From NCBI RefSeq assembly GCF_010731615.1, contig NZ_AP022618.1, positions 4,513,046 to 4,577,045 of the forward strand: DNA of 64,000 nucleotides, given 5' to 3'. The DNA comes from Mycolicibacterium insubricum (GTDB lineage Bacteria; Actinomycetota; Actinomycetes; Mycobacteriales; Mycobacteriaceae). Position 1 is the stretch's first letter; each line of letters starts with the position of its first letter. The position numbers and the translations under genes are program-made. The notes below the pieces were generated by a model. It was not told where the DNA came from and searched no databases. It saw only the letters and a program-made list of their open reading frames with translations. Below, piece by piece: positions 26,890-35,569 of this stretch.

Positions 26890-27969
26890 ATGGATTTCAC
26901 CACCTCCGAAGCGGCCACCGATCTGGGCGGGCTGGTCGCCACCATCACCGAATCGGTGTGCACCAACGAACACCAGCGTGAGCTCGACCGGGCCGGCCAG
27001 CGTTTCGACCGCGCCCTGTGGGACAAGCTGATCACCGCCGACGTGCTCTCGGCCGCCGCGCCGGAGAGCATCGGCGGCGGCGGTTACGGCATCGAGGAAG
27101 CCGCCGCGATCGCCACCGCGCTGGGCCGCCAGCTGGCCGCGGTCCCCTACCTGGAATCGGTACTGCTGGCCGCCGGCGCCATCGCCGAATTCGGTTCGCC
27201 CGCACTGGCCGCCGAGTGGGCGGCCCCGGCCGTCGCCGGGACGAAGATCCTCACCGTCGCGCTCACGCCCGAGATGGGCGCCGGCCCGGTACGGGCCGCC
27301 ACCGGCGACGACGGTGTGCTGCTGACCGGAACCCGCACCCAGGTCAACTACGCCCGGGTCGCCGACGCGATCCTGGTGCCCGCCGAAACCGATTCCGGGA
27401 CAGCCGTTTATCTCGTCGACGCCGATGCGCCCGGACTGACGGTCACCCCGCTGGACACCACCGGCAAGGGCAACGTTGCGCACCTGAAGCTCGACGGCGT
27501 GTCCGTCGGCGCCGACCGGCGCCTCGGCGACGGCGCCCTCGACTGGCTGCGCGCCCGGACCCTGTTGGGCTACAGCGCCTATCAGCTCGGGGTGCTGGAG
27601 CGGGCGCTGGAGCTCACCGCGTCCTATGCCGCCGAGCGCGAGCAGTTCGACCGGCCCATCGGCAGCTTCCAGGCCGTCGCCCAGCGCCTCGCCGACGGCT
27701 ACATCGACGTCAAGGGTCTGCGCCTGACGCTGACCCAGGCCGTCTACAGCACCGCCGATGTCGACATCGCCTCGGCGGCCTTCTGGGCCGCCGAGGCCGG
27801 GCACCGGGTCGCCCACACCGCGGTGCACGTGCACGGCGGCGTCGGGATCGACGAGGACCATCCGATCCACCGGTACTTCCTGTTCGCCAAGCAAACCGAG
27901 TTCGGTCTGGGCGGTGCGACCGGGCAGCTGCTGGCCATCGGCCGCGAACTGGCGGACACCCCGGTGTAA
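26890..27969 (+). CDS. fadE27: FadE27 (ChsE5), partner acyl-CoA dehydrogenase subunit
   Basis: A 359-residue acyl-CoA dehydrogenase-like subunit, shorter than classical FadE proteins. It has REQFDRPIGSFQAVAQRLAD and the C-terminal VHVHGGVGIDEDHPIHRYF motif, but the middle domain is degenerate, as expected for the subunit that completes the FadE26 active site rather than working alone. It lies 21 bases after fadE26 and 3 bases before fadD17, so all three are co-transcribed and act on the CoA-activated sterol side chain. Confidence 0.94.
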   Translation: MDFTTSEAATDLGGLVATITESVCTNEHQRELDRAGQRFDRALWDKLITADVLSAAAPESIGGGGYGIEEAAAIATALGRQLAAVPYLESVLLAAGAIAEFGSPALAAEWAAPAVAGTKILTVALTPEMGAGPVRAATGDDGVLLTGTRTQVNYARVADAILVPAETDSGTAVYLVDADAPGLTVTPLDTTGKGNVAHLKLDGVSVGADRRLGDGALDWLRARTLLGYSAYQLGVLERALELTASYAAEREQFDRPIGSFQAVAQRLADGYIDVKGLRLTLTQAVYSTADVDIASAAFWAAEAGHRVAHTAVHVHGGVGIDEDHPIHRYFLFAKQTEFGLGGATGQLLAIGRELADTPV

Positions 27970-27972
27970 CCG

Positions 27973-29478
27973 GTGACCGTCACCCGACTGCTGGAACCAC
28001 TGGCCGACGTCGACGACGCCGGAATCTACTGGGCCGTCGATTCGGGTGCGGTGTCCTTCGTCAGTTGGCGCAACCACATTCGCGACGGGGCCGCGCTGGC
28101 CGCGGCGCTGCGGTCCCGGCTGGACCCCGCCCGACCCCCGCACGTCGGGATCCTGGCCGGCAACACCGAGTTCTTCTCCCGGGTGCTGGTGGCCGCCGCA
28201 CTGTCGGGGATCGTGCCCGTCGGGCTGAACCCGACCCGCCGCGGCGCGGCCCTGCAGCGCGACGTCGACCACGCCGACTGCCAGTTCGTCCTGGCCGATC
28301 ACAGTGACCCAGAGTCCGGCATCGGGTCCATCGATGTGGAATCAGCCGAATTCGCCGCGGAACTGGACACCCACCGCGGCGCGCCGGTGGTGTTCGGCGA
28401 CCCCGATCCCGACGACCTGTTCATCCTGATTTTCACCTCCGGCACCAGCGGTGACCCCAAGGCAGTGCGCTGCACCCACGAGAAGGTGGCGGTGCCCGGG
28501 GTGATGCTGGCACAGCGGTTCGACCTGGGCCGCGCCGACGTCTGCTATCTGTCCATGCCGCTGTTCCACTCCAACGCCATCATGGCCGGCTGGGCCCCCG
28601 CGGTCGCCGCCGGCGCATCCGTCGCGTTGCGCCGGAAGTTCTCCGCGTCGGGCTTCCTGCCCGATGTCCGCCGGTTCGGCGCGACCTACGCCAACTACGT
28701 CGGCAAGCCGCTGTCCTACATCCTGGCCACCTCCGAGGCCCCCGACGACGCCGACAACCCGCTGCGGATCGTGTACGGAAACGAGGGTGCGGCAAGGGAT
28801 CTGGACCGTTTCGCGGCCCGGTTCGCGGTCACCGTCGTCGACGGTTTCGGGTCCAGCGAGGGCGGGGTGTCCATCGCCCGCACACCGGACACCCCGGTCG
28901 GCGCGCTCGGGCCACTGCCCGAGGGCATCGACATCGTCGAGCCGGACACCGGCGCGTCGTGCCCGCCCGGCGTGGTCGGCGAGCTGGTCAACACCGCCGG
29001 CGCGGGCCAGTTCCGCGGCTACTACAACGATCCCGGCGCCGACGCCGCCCGGATGGCCGGCGGCGTGTACCACACCGGCGACCTGGCGTACCGGGACGAC
29101 GACGGGTACGCGTACTTCGCCGGGCGGCTCGGCGACTGGTTGCGGGTCGACGGCGAGAACCTGGGGACCGCCCCCATCGAGGCCGTCCTGCTGCGCTATC
29201 CGGGGCTCACCGAGGTCGCCGTCTACCCGATACCCGATCCGCTGGTCGGCGATCAGGTGATGGCCGCGCTGGTGCCGGCCGAACCCACCGCCTTCGACCT
29301 CGCGGACTTCACCGAATTCCTCTCCACACAACCCGATCTCGGCCCGAAGCAGTGGCCGCGCTACGTCCGGATCTCGGCAGGACTGCCGCGAACCGAGACC
29401 TTCAAGATCCTCAAGCGCGAACTGTCCGCCGAAGCCACCGATTGCGCAGACCCGGTCCACCGGATACCGCGCCCATGA
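27973..29478 (+). CDS. fadD17: FadD17, steroid side-chain acyl-CoA synthetase
   Basis: A 501-residue adenylate-forming enzyme. P-loop FTSGTSGDPKAV near residue 155, GFGSSEGG in the middle, GDWLRVDGEN hinge and the catalytic Lys region FKILKREL near the C-terminus. FadD17 of M. tuberculosis activates C24/C26 steroid side-chain acids. A GTG start three bases after fadE27 suggests coupling; its stop overlaps the next gene, a PucR-type regulator (ATGA). It is a close architectural relative of the second synthetase at 31217. Confidence 0.92.
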   Translation: MTVTRLLEPLADVDDAGIYWAVDSGAVSFVSWRNHIRDGAALAAALRSRLDPARPPHVGILAGNTEFFSRVLVAAALSGIVPVGLNPTRRGAALQRDVDHADCQFVLADHSDPESGIGSIDVESAEFAAELDTHRGAPVVFGDPDPDDLFILIFTSGTSGDPKAVRCTHEKVAVPGVMLAQRFDLGRADVCYLSMPLFHSNAIMAGWAPAVAAGASVALRRKFSASGFLPDVRRFGATYANYVGKPLSYILATSEAPDDADNPLRIVYGNEGAARDLDRFAARFAVTVVDGFGSSEGGVSIARTPDTPVGALGPLPEGIDIVEPDTGASCPPGVVGELVNTAGAGQFRGYYNDPGADAARMAGGVYHTGDLAYRDDDGYAYFAGRLGDWLRVDGENLGTAPIEAVLLRYPGLTEVAVYPIPDPLVGDQVMAALVPAEPTAFDLADFTEFLSTQPDLGPKQWPRYVRISAGLPRTETFKILKRELSAEATDCADPVHRIPRP

Positions 29479-30506
29479 CCGGACGGCCGCGGCTCGCGGA
29501 ACTCGGTTCGGACCCGGGATCGGTACTGACCGTCCTCCGGTACTTCGATGCCCTGGCCGACGGCGGCCGTGGCACCGAGGACATCCTCGCCGCCGTCGCC
29601 GAACTCGCGGGCTGTCCGGTGGTGGTGGATGCCGGAATCGCGCGGTTGGAACGCCGCAGTCCCGCCCACCCACTCGACGAACTCGTCGCCGACCGGCTGA
29701 GCCGCCTGCTGGCGCGCCGCGCCGCGGTACCGCATCTCGGCGACCCGGCACTGGTCGAGGTCGTCATCTCCGGCAAGGAGGACCGGGTGGACCGGGGTCG
29801 AGCCATCCGGCTGCTCGGCTTCGACGAATCCCGGGACGTTCGGGTGCTGGCAGTCTCGGCCGATGTGCGGGCGACCCTCCGTCTGGTCCTCGGTGCGCTG
29901 TCCGGCGGACGCGTCGCCACCGCGACGCTCGGCCGCACGGTCGCGGTGTTATACCAAGGCGGTCCGGCGGCCCGGCCGCTCGGCGACGCCATCGAGGCGG
30001 CGATTGCCACCGCCTATCCGGCCCCGCGGACGCGTCCCGGTGATCGTGGTTCGTGGGTGGGGATCGGTTCGGAGACAGGGATTTTTGCTGCGCCGAAGTC
30101 CTGGAGCGAGGCGCTGGGAGCGCTGCGGTTCGCCTCCTCGACCGGCTATGGCCGCCACGTCATCGCCTACGAACGGCTCGGCGTGCTGGAGCTGTTGGCG
30201 CGGTTGCCGGCCGAGCGGATCGCCGCCAACCGCGACATCGCCCGGATAAACGAGATCGCCGCCACCGGCGCCGGGGCGCTGGACGTCAGCACCGTCGAGG
30301 CGTTCTGCGTGTTCGGGACGCTGCGCCGCACCGCCGAGGAAATGCACGTGCACCACAGCACCGTGGCGGCCCGGCTGGCGCACCTGAGCGAGCGGATGGG
30401 CTGGGACTTCGACGATCCGATGGACCGGTTCACCGCCACCCTGACGCTGATGGTCCGTCGCATCTCGCTGTCCGCGGCTGCGCTGGCCGCCGACGATTTG
30501 CCGTGA
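29475..30506 (+). CDS. PucR/CdaR C-terminal-type transcriptional regulator
   Basis: A 343-residue regulator. The N-terminal part is GAF-like in its spacing but unassigned; the middle (residues ~110-210, RGRAIRLLGFDESRDVRVLAVSAD...) resembles the CdaR/GGDEF-like domain, and the C-terminus carries the PucR helix-turn-helix (LRRTAEEMHVHHSTVAARLAHLSERMGWDFDDP). It overlaps fadD17 by four bases, so a regulator is translationally coupled to the side-chain catabolic genes. It probably controls the following synthetase/KstD/KshA genes in response to a pathway metabolite; this is inference from position. Confidence 0.82.
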   Translation: MTGRPRLAELGSDPGSVLTVLRYFDALADGGRGTEDILAAVAELAGCPVVVDAGIARLERRSPAHPLDELVADRLSRLLARRAAVPHLGDPALVEVVISGKEDRVDRGRAIRLLGFDESRDVRVLAVSADVRATLRLVLGALSGGRVATATLGRTVAVLYQGGPAARPLGDAIEAAIATAYPAPRTRPGDRGSWVGIGSETGIFAAPKSWSEALGALRFASSTGYGRHVIAYERLGVLELLARLPAERIAANRDIARINEIAATGAGALDVSTVEAFCVFGTLRRTAEEMHVHHSTVAARLAHLSERMGWDFDDPMDRFTATLTLMVRRISLSAAALAADDLP

Positions 30507-30654
30507 CCACCCGACATCCGTCGGTCCCCGACCGTCATTCCGGCGACTCCCGTCGGCTGCGGCGGGCACCCGGCCCCGCCGATGATGGTCGGGAGGTTCG
30601 CCCAGCCCCCGCGAACCGCCGACACCAACCACACGAGATCAAGGGAGTCCGCAC

Positions 30655-31224
30655 GTGGCGATCATCGACCCCACCCAGACCTGGGTGCCCGTGGAGGAAC
30701 GACTGGCCCGGACCACCGATGCGCGGCACCGCCAGATGCTCGGCATCGTCATCGAGCATATGAAGGCCGAGGCCGAGCCGGAGATGGAGCGGCTCATGGC
30801 GACGCTGAGCCCGAACCCCGAGTACCACTTCTGGTTCGCCGGCACCGATCTGGGGCCCAAAACCACCGAGGGCGTCCGTGCGTACTACACGGCGTTCGTG
30901 GACAGCGGCGCCAATGTGCTGGTGTTCGAGATCGATCGGATCGCGGTCGACGACGATGTGGTGATGACCGAGGGCTGGATGAAGATGATCTACCCGGGTG
31001 CGGCCGCGCAGGGCATCGGCATCGACGTCGACGACCCCGACGCCGCATACCTGGTGTTGTTCCGGCAACTGATCGTCTGGCCGATCGACGCCGACGGGCT
31101 GATCGTCGGCGAGGACGCCTACCAGACCGGGCCGGTCAGCGTCACCAAGCTCAGCCACGACGAGTTGCCGCAGAAGTACCTCGACCAGATCGCCAGCAAA
31201 GCCGCCGCAACCGCCGATGCCTGA
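30655..31224 (+). CDS. SnoaL/NTF2-like protein
   Basis: A 189-residue cytosolic protein with the SnoaL-like polyketide-cyclase/NTF2 fold signature: a long helix (DARHRQMLGIVIEHMKAEAEPEMERLM), NPEYHFW, then GVRAYYTAFVDSG and two strand pairs. Such folds often act as isomerases, hydratases or cyclases on steroid-like or polyketide substrates; ketosteroid isomerase has the same fold. The GTG start follows AAGGGAG with 7-base spacing. Its 3' end overlaps the synthetase start by 8 bases, so it belongs to the steroid operon. The 148-base gap before it holds no gene I can support. Confidence 0.78.
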   Translation: MAIIDPTQTWVPVEERLARTTDARHRQMLGIVIEHMKAEAEPEMERLMATLSPNPEYHFWFAGTDLGPKTTEGVRAYYTAFVDSGANVLVFEIDRIAVDDDVVMTEGWMKMIYPGAAAQGIGIDVDDPDAAYLVLFRQLIVWPIDADGLIVGEDAYQTGPVSVTKLSHDELPQKYLDQIASKAAATADA

Positions 31225-32896
31225 GCAACGCCGTGATATCGCGACCATGCTGCTGGACCGCCTGGGCGATCAGCGGCTCGGGCTGCGAACCCGGGAGCGG
31301 GCCTGGACCTGGGACGAGGTGGTCCGCGAGTCGGCGGCCCGCGGTGCACTGGCGCAGAGCCTGCGCCGCGAGGGACCGTTCCACATCGGGGTGCTGCTGC
31401 CCAATGTGGCCGACTACCCGCTGTGGCTCGGCGCGGCGGCGCTGGCCGGGGCCACCGTCGTCGGTATCAATCCGACCCGCGGCAACGCCGAGATGGCCGC
31501 CGAGATCGCCCACACCGACTGCCAGCTGATCGTCACCGACGCCGCCGGCCGGGCCCGGCTGGCCGGGCTGGACCTGGACCTGGACCTGGGTGCCGACCGG
31601 TTCCTGGTGGTCGACGAGGAGCCCTACCGCGACGCGGTGGCCGCCCACCGCGTCGCGCCCGCCGTCGCGCCCGGGGTGGGGCCGGGCACGCTGATGCTGC
31701 TGCTGTTCACCTCGGGCACCACCGGGGCGTCCAAGGCGGTGCGGTGCAGCCAGGGGCGGCTCGCCGCCATCGCCTACGCCGCCACCGAGAAGTTCGGGCA
31801 CGTCCGCGACGATGTCGACTACTGCTGCATGCCGCTGTTCCACGGCAACGCCATCATGGCGCTGTGGGCCCCGGCGCTGGCCAACGGTGCCGCGGTGTGC
31901 CTGACGCCGTCGTTCTCGGCATCCGGATTTCTGTCCGACGTAAGGTTTTTCGGCGCCACGTATTTCACCTACGTCGGCAAGGCGCTGGGCTATCTGCTGG
32001 CCACCCCCGAGCGTCCCGACGACGCGGACAATCCGCTCAACCGCGGCTTCGGCACCGAGGCGTCCCCGGAGGACCAGGCCGAGTTCGCCCGTCGGTTCGG
32101 CGCGAGACTGTTTGAGGGCTACGGGTCCAGCGAGGGCGGTGCGGTGGCGACCCCCGACCCGCAGGCGCCGCCGGGGGCGCTGGGCCGCCCCGCACACGAC
32201 GACGTGGCGATCGTCGATCCCGCCACCTGCCGGGACTGCCCGCGCGCGGTGACCGATGCCCACGGCCGGGTGAGAAACCCCGACGAGGCGATCGGCGAGA
32301 TCGTCGACAAGCGCGGTTCCTCGGGCTTCGAGGGCTACTACCGCAACGACGAGGCCGACGCCGACCGGGTGCGCAACGGCTGGTACTGGAGCGGCGACCT
32401 CGGCTATGTCGATGAGGCCGGGTTCCTGTACTTCGCCGGCCGCCGCGGCGACTGGATCCGGGTGGACGGGGAGAACATCTCGGCGCTGGTCATCGAGCGG
32501 GTGCTGCGGCGCCATCGCGAGGTGGTGGCCGCCGGGGTGTACGGGGTGCCCGACCCGCGCTCGGGGGACCAGGTGATGGCAGCCCTGGAGGTGACCGACC
32601 CCGACGCCTTCGACATCGGTGCCTTCGCGGACTACCTGGTGACCCAGGACGACCTGGGCGCCAAGGGAATTCCGCGGTTCATCAGGCTGTCCCGGCGGCT
32701 TCCGGTCACCGGTTCGAACAAGGTGCTCAAGCGCGACCTGCAGGCGCAGCGCTGGCACACACAGGATCCGGTGTATCGGTGGGTGGGCCGCGGACATCCG
32801 ACCTACCATCGGATGAGCGGGACCGACTGCACCGACCTCGACGCCGAATTCACCCGCCACGGCCGGGTTCACCACGGAAAGAACAGCGATGCCTGA
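31217..32896 (+). CDS. Acyl-CoA synthetase (FadD17-like paralogue)
   Basis: A 559-residue adenylate-forming enzyme with P-loop FTSGTTGASKAV, YGSSEGG, GDWIRVDGEN and NKVLKRDL catalytic-Lys motif. It parallels FadD17 over most of its length, including the LFHGNAIMALWAPALANGA and FSASGFLSDVR segments, suggesting duplication. A C-terminal tail of about 40 residues (YRWVGRGHPTYHRMSG...) is additional. It overlaps the SnoaL-like gene upstream and the KstD-like gene downstream by 8 bases each, with the same GATGCCTGA junction. The likely role is CoA activation of a steroid acid; the exact substrate is unknown. Confidence 0.88.
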   Translation: MPEQRRDIATMLLDRLGDQRLGLRTRERAWTWDEVVRESAARGALAQSLRREGPFHIGVLLPNVADYPLWLGAAALAGATVVGINPTRGNAEMAAEIAHTDCQLIVTDAAGRARLAGLDLDLDLGADRFLVVDEEPYRDAVAAHRVAPAVAPGVGPGTLMLLLFTSGTTGASKAVRCSQGRLAAIAYAATEKFGHVRDDVDYCCMPLFHGNAIMALWAPALANGAAVCLTPSFSASGFLSDVRFFGATYFTYVGKALGYLLATPERPDDADNPLNRGFGTEASPEDQAEFARRFGARLFEGYGSSEGGAVATPDPQAPPGALGRPAHDDVAIVDPATCRDCPRAVTDAHGRVRNPDEAIGEIVDKRGSSGFEGYYRNDEADADRVRNGWYWSGDLGYVDEAGFLYFAGRRGDWIRVDGENISALVIERVLRRHREVVAAGVYGVPDPRSGDQVMAALEVTDPDAFDIGAFADYLVTQDDLGAKGIPRFIRLSRRLPVTGSNKVLKRDLQAQRWHTQDPVYRWVGRGHPTYHRMSGTDCTDLDAEFTRHGRVHHGKNSDA

Positions 32897-34448
32897 TTGG
32901 GATGAAGAGACCGATGTGCTGGTGGCCGGTTCCGGCGCGGGCGGGGTCACCGGTGCCTACACCGCCGCCCGGGAGGGCCTGTCGGTCATCCTGGTCGAGG
33001 CCACCGACCGGTTCGGCGGCACCACGGCGTACTCCGCCGGTGGCGGCATGTGGTTCCCGGTCAACCCGGTACTGGTGCGCGCCGGCACCGACGACACCGT
33101 CGAGGATGCGCTGGAGTACTACCGCGCCGTCGTCGGTGACCGCACCCCGGCCGACCTGCAGGAGACCTACGTGCGCGCCGGCGCGCCGCTGATCGCCTAT
33201 CTGGAGGACGACGAGCAACTCAAGTTCCAATTGCTGCCCTGGCCGGACTATTTCGGCGCCGCGCCCAAGGCCCGCGGCGACGGCATGCGCCACATCTCGG
33301 CCAAACCGCTGCGGGTCTCGGCGGCCCCGGACCTGCGGGAGCTGGTACGCGGGCCGCTGGACGTCGACCGGCTCGGCGCCGCAGTGCCCGAGAACTACTT
33401 CGTCGGCGGCCGAGCGCTGATCGCCCGATTCCTGCTGGCTGCCCGGGCGTACCCGGGGTTCTCGGCGCGCCTGGACACCGCGCTGGTGGAGCTGGTGGTC
33501 GAGGATCACCGGGTGATCGGCGCCGTCGTCGAGCACGCGGGGATGCGCCGCGCGATCCGGACGCGCCGCGGTGTGCTGCTGGCCGCCGGTGGCTTCGAGC
33601 GCAACGACGAGCTGCGGGAGCGGTTCGGGGTGCCAGGCTCCTCCCGGGACACCATGGGGCCGTGGGGGAATCAGGGTCTTGCACATCTGGCCGGGATGGC
33701 AGCCGGGGCCGACACCGACCTGATGGACCAGGCCTGGTGGTCGCCGGGGCTGACCCATCCCGACGGCCGGTCGGCGTTCGCGCTGTGGTTTGTCGGCGGC
33801 ATCTTCGTCGACGACGACGGGCGCCGGTTCGCCAACGAGTCCGCGGCCTACGACCGGTTGGGCCGCGCGGTGCTCGCGGCGATCGACGACGGTTCGGTGA
33901 CGCTGCCGTACTGGATGGTCTACGACTCCTCCGGGGACAACGCGGCCGGTGTTCCGCCGGTCAAAGCCACCAACGTGTCGATGGTCGATCCGCAGCGCTA
34001 CATCGACGCGGGCTTGTGGGTCACCGCGGACACGCTGGCGGAGCTTGCCGGGAAAATCGGTGTGCCACCGGCGAATCTGGTGGAGACCGTGGCCCGGTTC
34101 AACGAGTTCGCCGCCCGCGGTGTCGACGAGGATTTCGGCCGCGGCGACGAACCGTATGACCGGGCGTTCTCCGGCGGCGCGGCGCCGCTGTACCCGATTG
34201 AGCAGCCGCCGTTTCACGCCGCGGCGTTCGGGGTGTCCGACCTGGGCACCAAGGGCGGTCTGCGCACCGACACCGCAGGCCGGGTACTCGACACCGACGG
34301 TGCCGTCATCGCCGGTCTGTACGCCGCCGGCAACACCATGGCCGCGCCGAGTGGCACCGTCTATCCCGGTGGCGGCAATCCGATCGGCACCTCCATGGTC
34401 TTCTCCCACCTGGCGGCAATGGATATGGCGAACGGAACGAGGCGATGA
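32889..34448 (+). CDS. KstD-like FAD-dependent 3-ketosteroid dehydrogenase
   Basis: A 519-residue flavoprotein of the fumarate reductase/KstD group. FAD-binding VAGSGAGGVTGAYTAAREG sits at residues 11-29, with GGTTAYSAGGGMWFPVN next and the C-terminal FAD/substrate motif GTVYPGGGNPIGTSMVFSHLAA, where KstD enzymes have Tyr-Pro-Gly. It is distinct from the kstD at 59073 and may be a Delta1- or Delta4-dehydrogenase with different substrate range. The start overlaps the synthetase stop, and its own stop overlaps the kshA start (ATGA), giving a tight KstD-KshA pair. No lesion is seen. Confidence 0.88.
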   Translation: MPDWDEETDVLVAGSGAGGVTGAYTAAREGLSVILVEATDRFGGTTAYSAGGGMWFPVNPVLVRAGTDDTVEDALEYYRAVVGDRTPADLQETYVRAGAPLIAYLEDDEQLKFQLLPWPDYFGAAPKARGDGMRHISAKPLRVSAAPDLRELVRGPLDVDRLGAAVPENYFVGGRALIARFLLAARAYPGFSARLDTALVELVVEDHRVIGAVVEHAGMRRAIRTRRGVLLAAGGFERNDELRERFGVPGSSRDTMGPWGNQGLAHLAGMAAGADTDLMDQAWWSPGLTHPDGRSAFALWFVGGIFVDDDGRRFANESAAYDRLGRAVLAAIDDGSVTLPYWMVYDSSGDNAAGVPPVKATNVSMVDPQRYIDAGLWVTADTLAELAGKIGVPPANLVETVARFNEFAARGVDEDFGRGDEPYDRAFSGGAAPLYPIEQPPFHAAAFGVSDLGTKGGLRTDTAGRVLDTDGAVIAGLYAAGNTMAAPSGTVYPGGGNPIGTSMVFSHLAAMDMANGTRR

Positions 34449-35569
34449 CCGGCATCCGCGAGATCGACACCGGAACACCGCCGACCCGCTACGCCCGGGG
34501 CTGGCACTGCCTCGGGTTGGCCGACGACTTCCGCGACGGCACACCGCATCCCATCAACGCGTTCGGCACCAAGCTGGTCGTGTTCGCCGACAGCAACGGC
34601 CAGGTGCACGTGCTGGACGGCTATTGCCGGCACATGGGCGGCGACCTATCCCAGGGCACTATCAAGGGCGACGAGGTGGCCTGCCCGTTCCACGACTGGC
34701 GCTGGGGCGGCGACGGCAAGTGCAAACTCGTCCCCTACGCCAAGCGCACCCCGCGACTGGCCCGCACCCGCAGCTGGGGAACCACCGAGGTCAACGGGCA
34801 GCTGCTGGTGTGGCACGACCCCGAGGGGTCCACCCCGGAACCGGAACTCACCCCGCCGACCATCGACGGCTACGCCGAGGGCCGCTGGACGCCGTGGCAA
34901 TGGAATTCGGTGCTCATCGAGGGGTCGAACTGCCGCGAGATCGTCGACAACAACGTCGACATGGCGCACTTCTTCTACATCCACCACGCCTACCCGACGT
35001 ACTTCAAGAACGTCATCGAGGGCCACACCGCCAGCCAGTTCATGGAATCCAAGCCGCGCCCGGACTTCGCCACCCGCGACCTCTGGGAGGGAACCTATCT
35101 GCGTTCGGAGGCAACGTATTTCGGCCCCGCCTACATGATCAACTGGCTGCACAACGATCTCGGACCCGGGTTCACCGTCGAGATCGCGCTGATCAACTGC
35201 CACTATCCGGTCACCCAGGATTCCTTCGTGCTGCAATGGGGCGTGGCGGTGCAGGAGATGCCGGGGTTGCCGGCGGACAAGGCCGGCAGGCTGGCGGCCA
35301 CGCTGGCCCGCAGCTTCGGTGACGGGTTCCTGGAGGACGTGGCGATCTGGCGGAACAAGACCCGCATCGAGAACCCGTTGCTGACCGAGGAGGACGGGCC
35401 GCTGTATCAGCACCGCCGCTGGTATCAGCAGTTCTACGTCGATGCCGCCGCGGTCACCCCGGATATGACGGAGCGGTTCGAGCAGGAGGTCGACACGAAC
35501 CACGCCAACGAGCTGTGGCAGCAGGAGGTCGCCGCCAACCTCGCCGCCCGCGTCGGATCAGCCGAGTAG
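34445..35569 (+). CDS. kshA: KshA, 3-ketosteroid 9-alpha-hydroxylase oxygenase (intact copy)
   Basis: A 374-residue Rieske oxygenase. The [2Fe-2S] ligands are Cys61/His63 (CRHMGGD) and Cys80/His83 (CPFHDW). The mononuclear iron site follows as DNNVDMAHFFYIHH (Asp...His-x4-His). KshA with its reductase KshB (not in window) hydroxylates C9 of 3-ketosteroids, opening ring B after KstD action. It is coupled to the KstD-like gene by an ATGA overlap. Its last 12 bases overlap ilvX on the other strand. The paralogue at 48474 is interrupted, so this could be the only working copy here. Confidence 0.93.
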   Translation: MTGIREIDTGTPPTRYARGWHCLGLADDFRDGTPHPINAFGTKLVVFADSNGQVHVLDGYCRHMGGDLSQGTIKGDEVACPFHDWRWGGDGKCKLVPYAKRTPRLARTRSWGTTEVNGQLLVWHDPEGSTPEPELTPPTIDGYAEGRWTPWQWNSVLIEGSNCREIVDNNVDMAHFFYIHHAYPTYFKNVIEGHTASQFMESKPRPDFATRDLWEGTYLRSEATYFGPAYMINWLHNDLGPGFTVEIALINCHYPVTQDSFVLQWGVAVQEMPGLPADKAGRLAATLARSFGDGFLEDVAIWRNKTRIENPLLTEEDGPLYQHRRWYQQFYVDAAAVTPDMTERFEQEVDTNHANELWQQEVAANLAARVGSAE

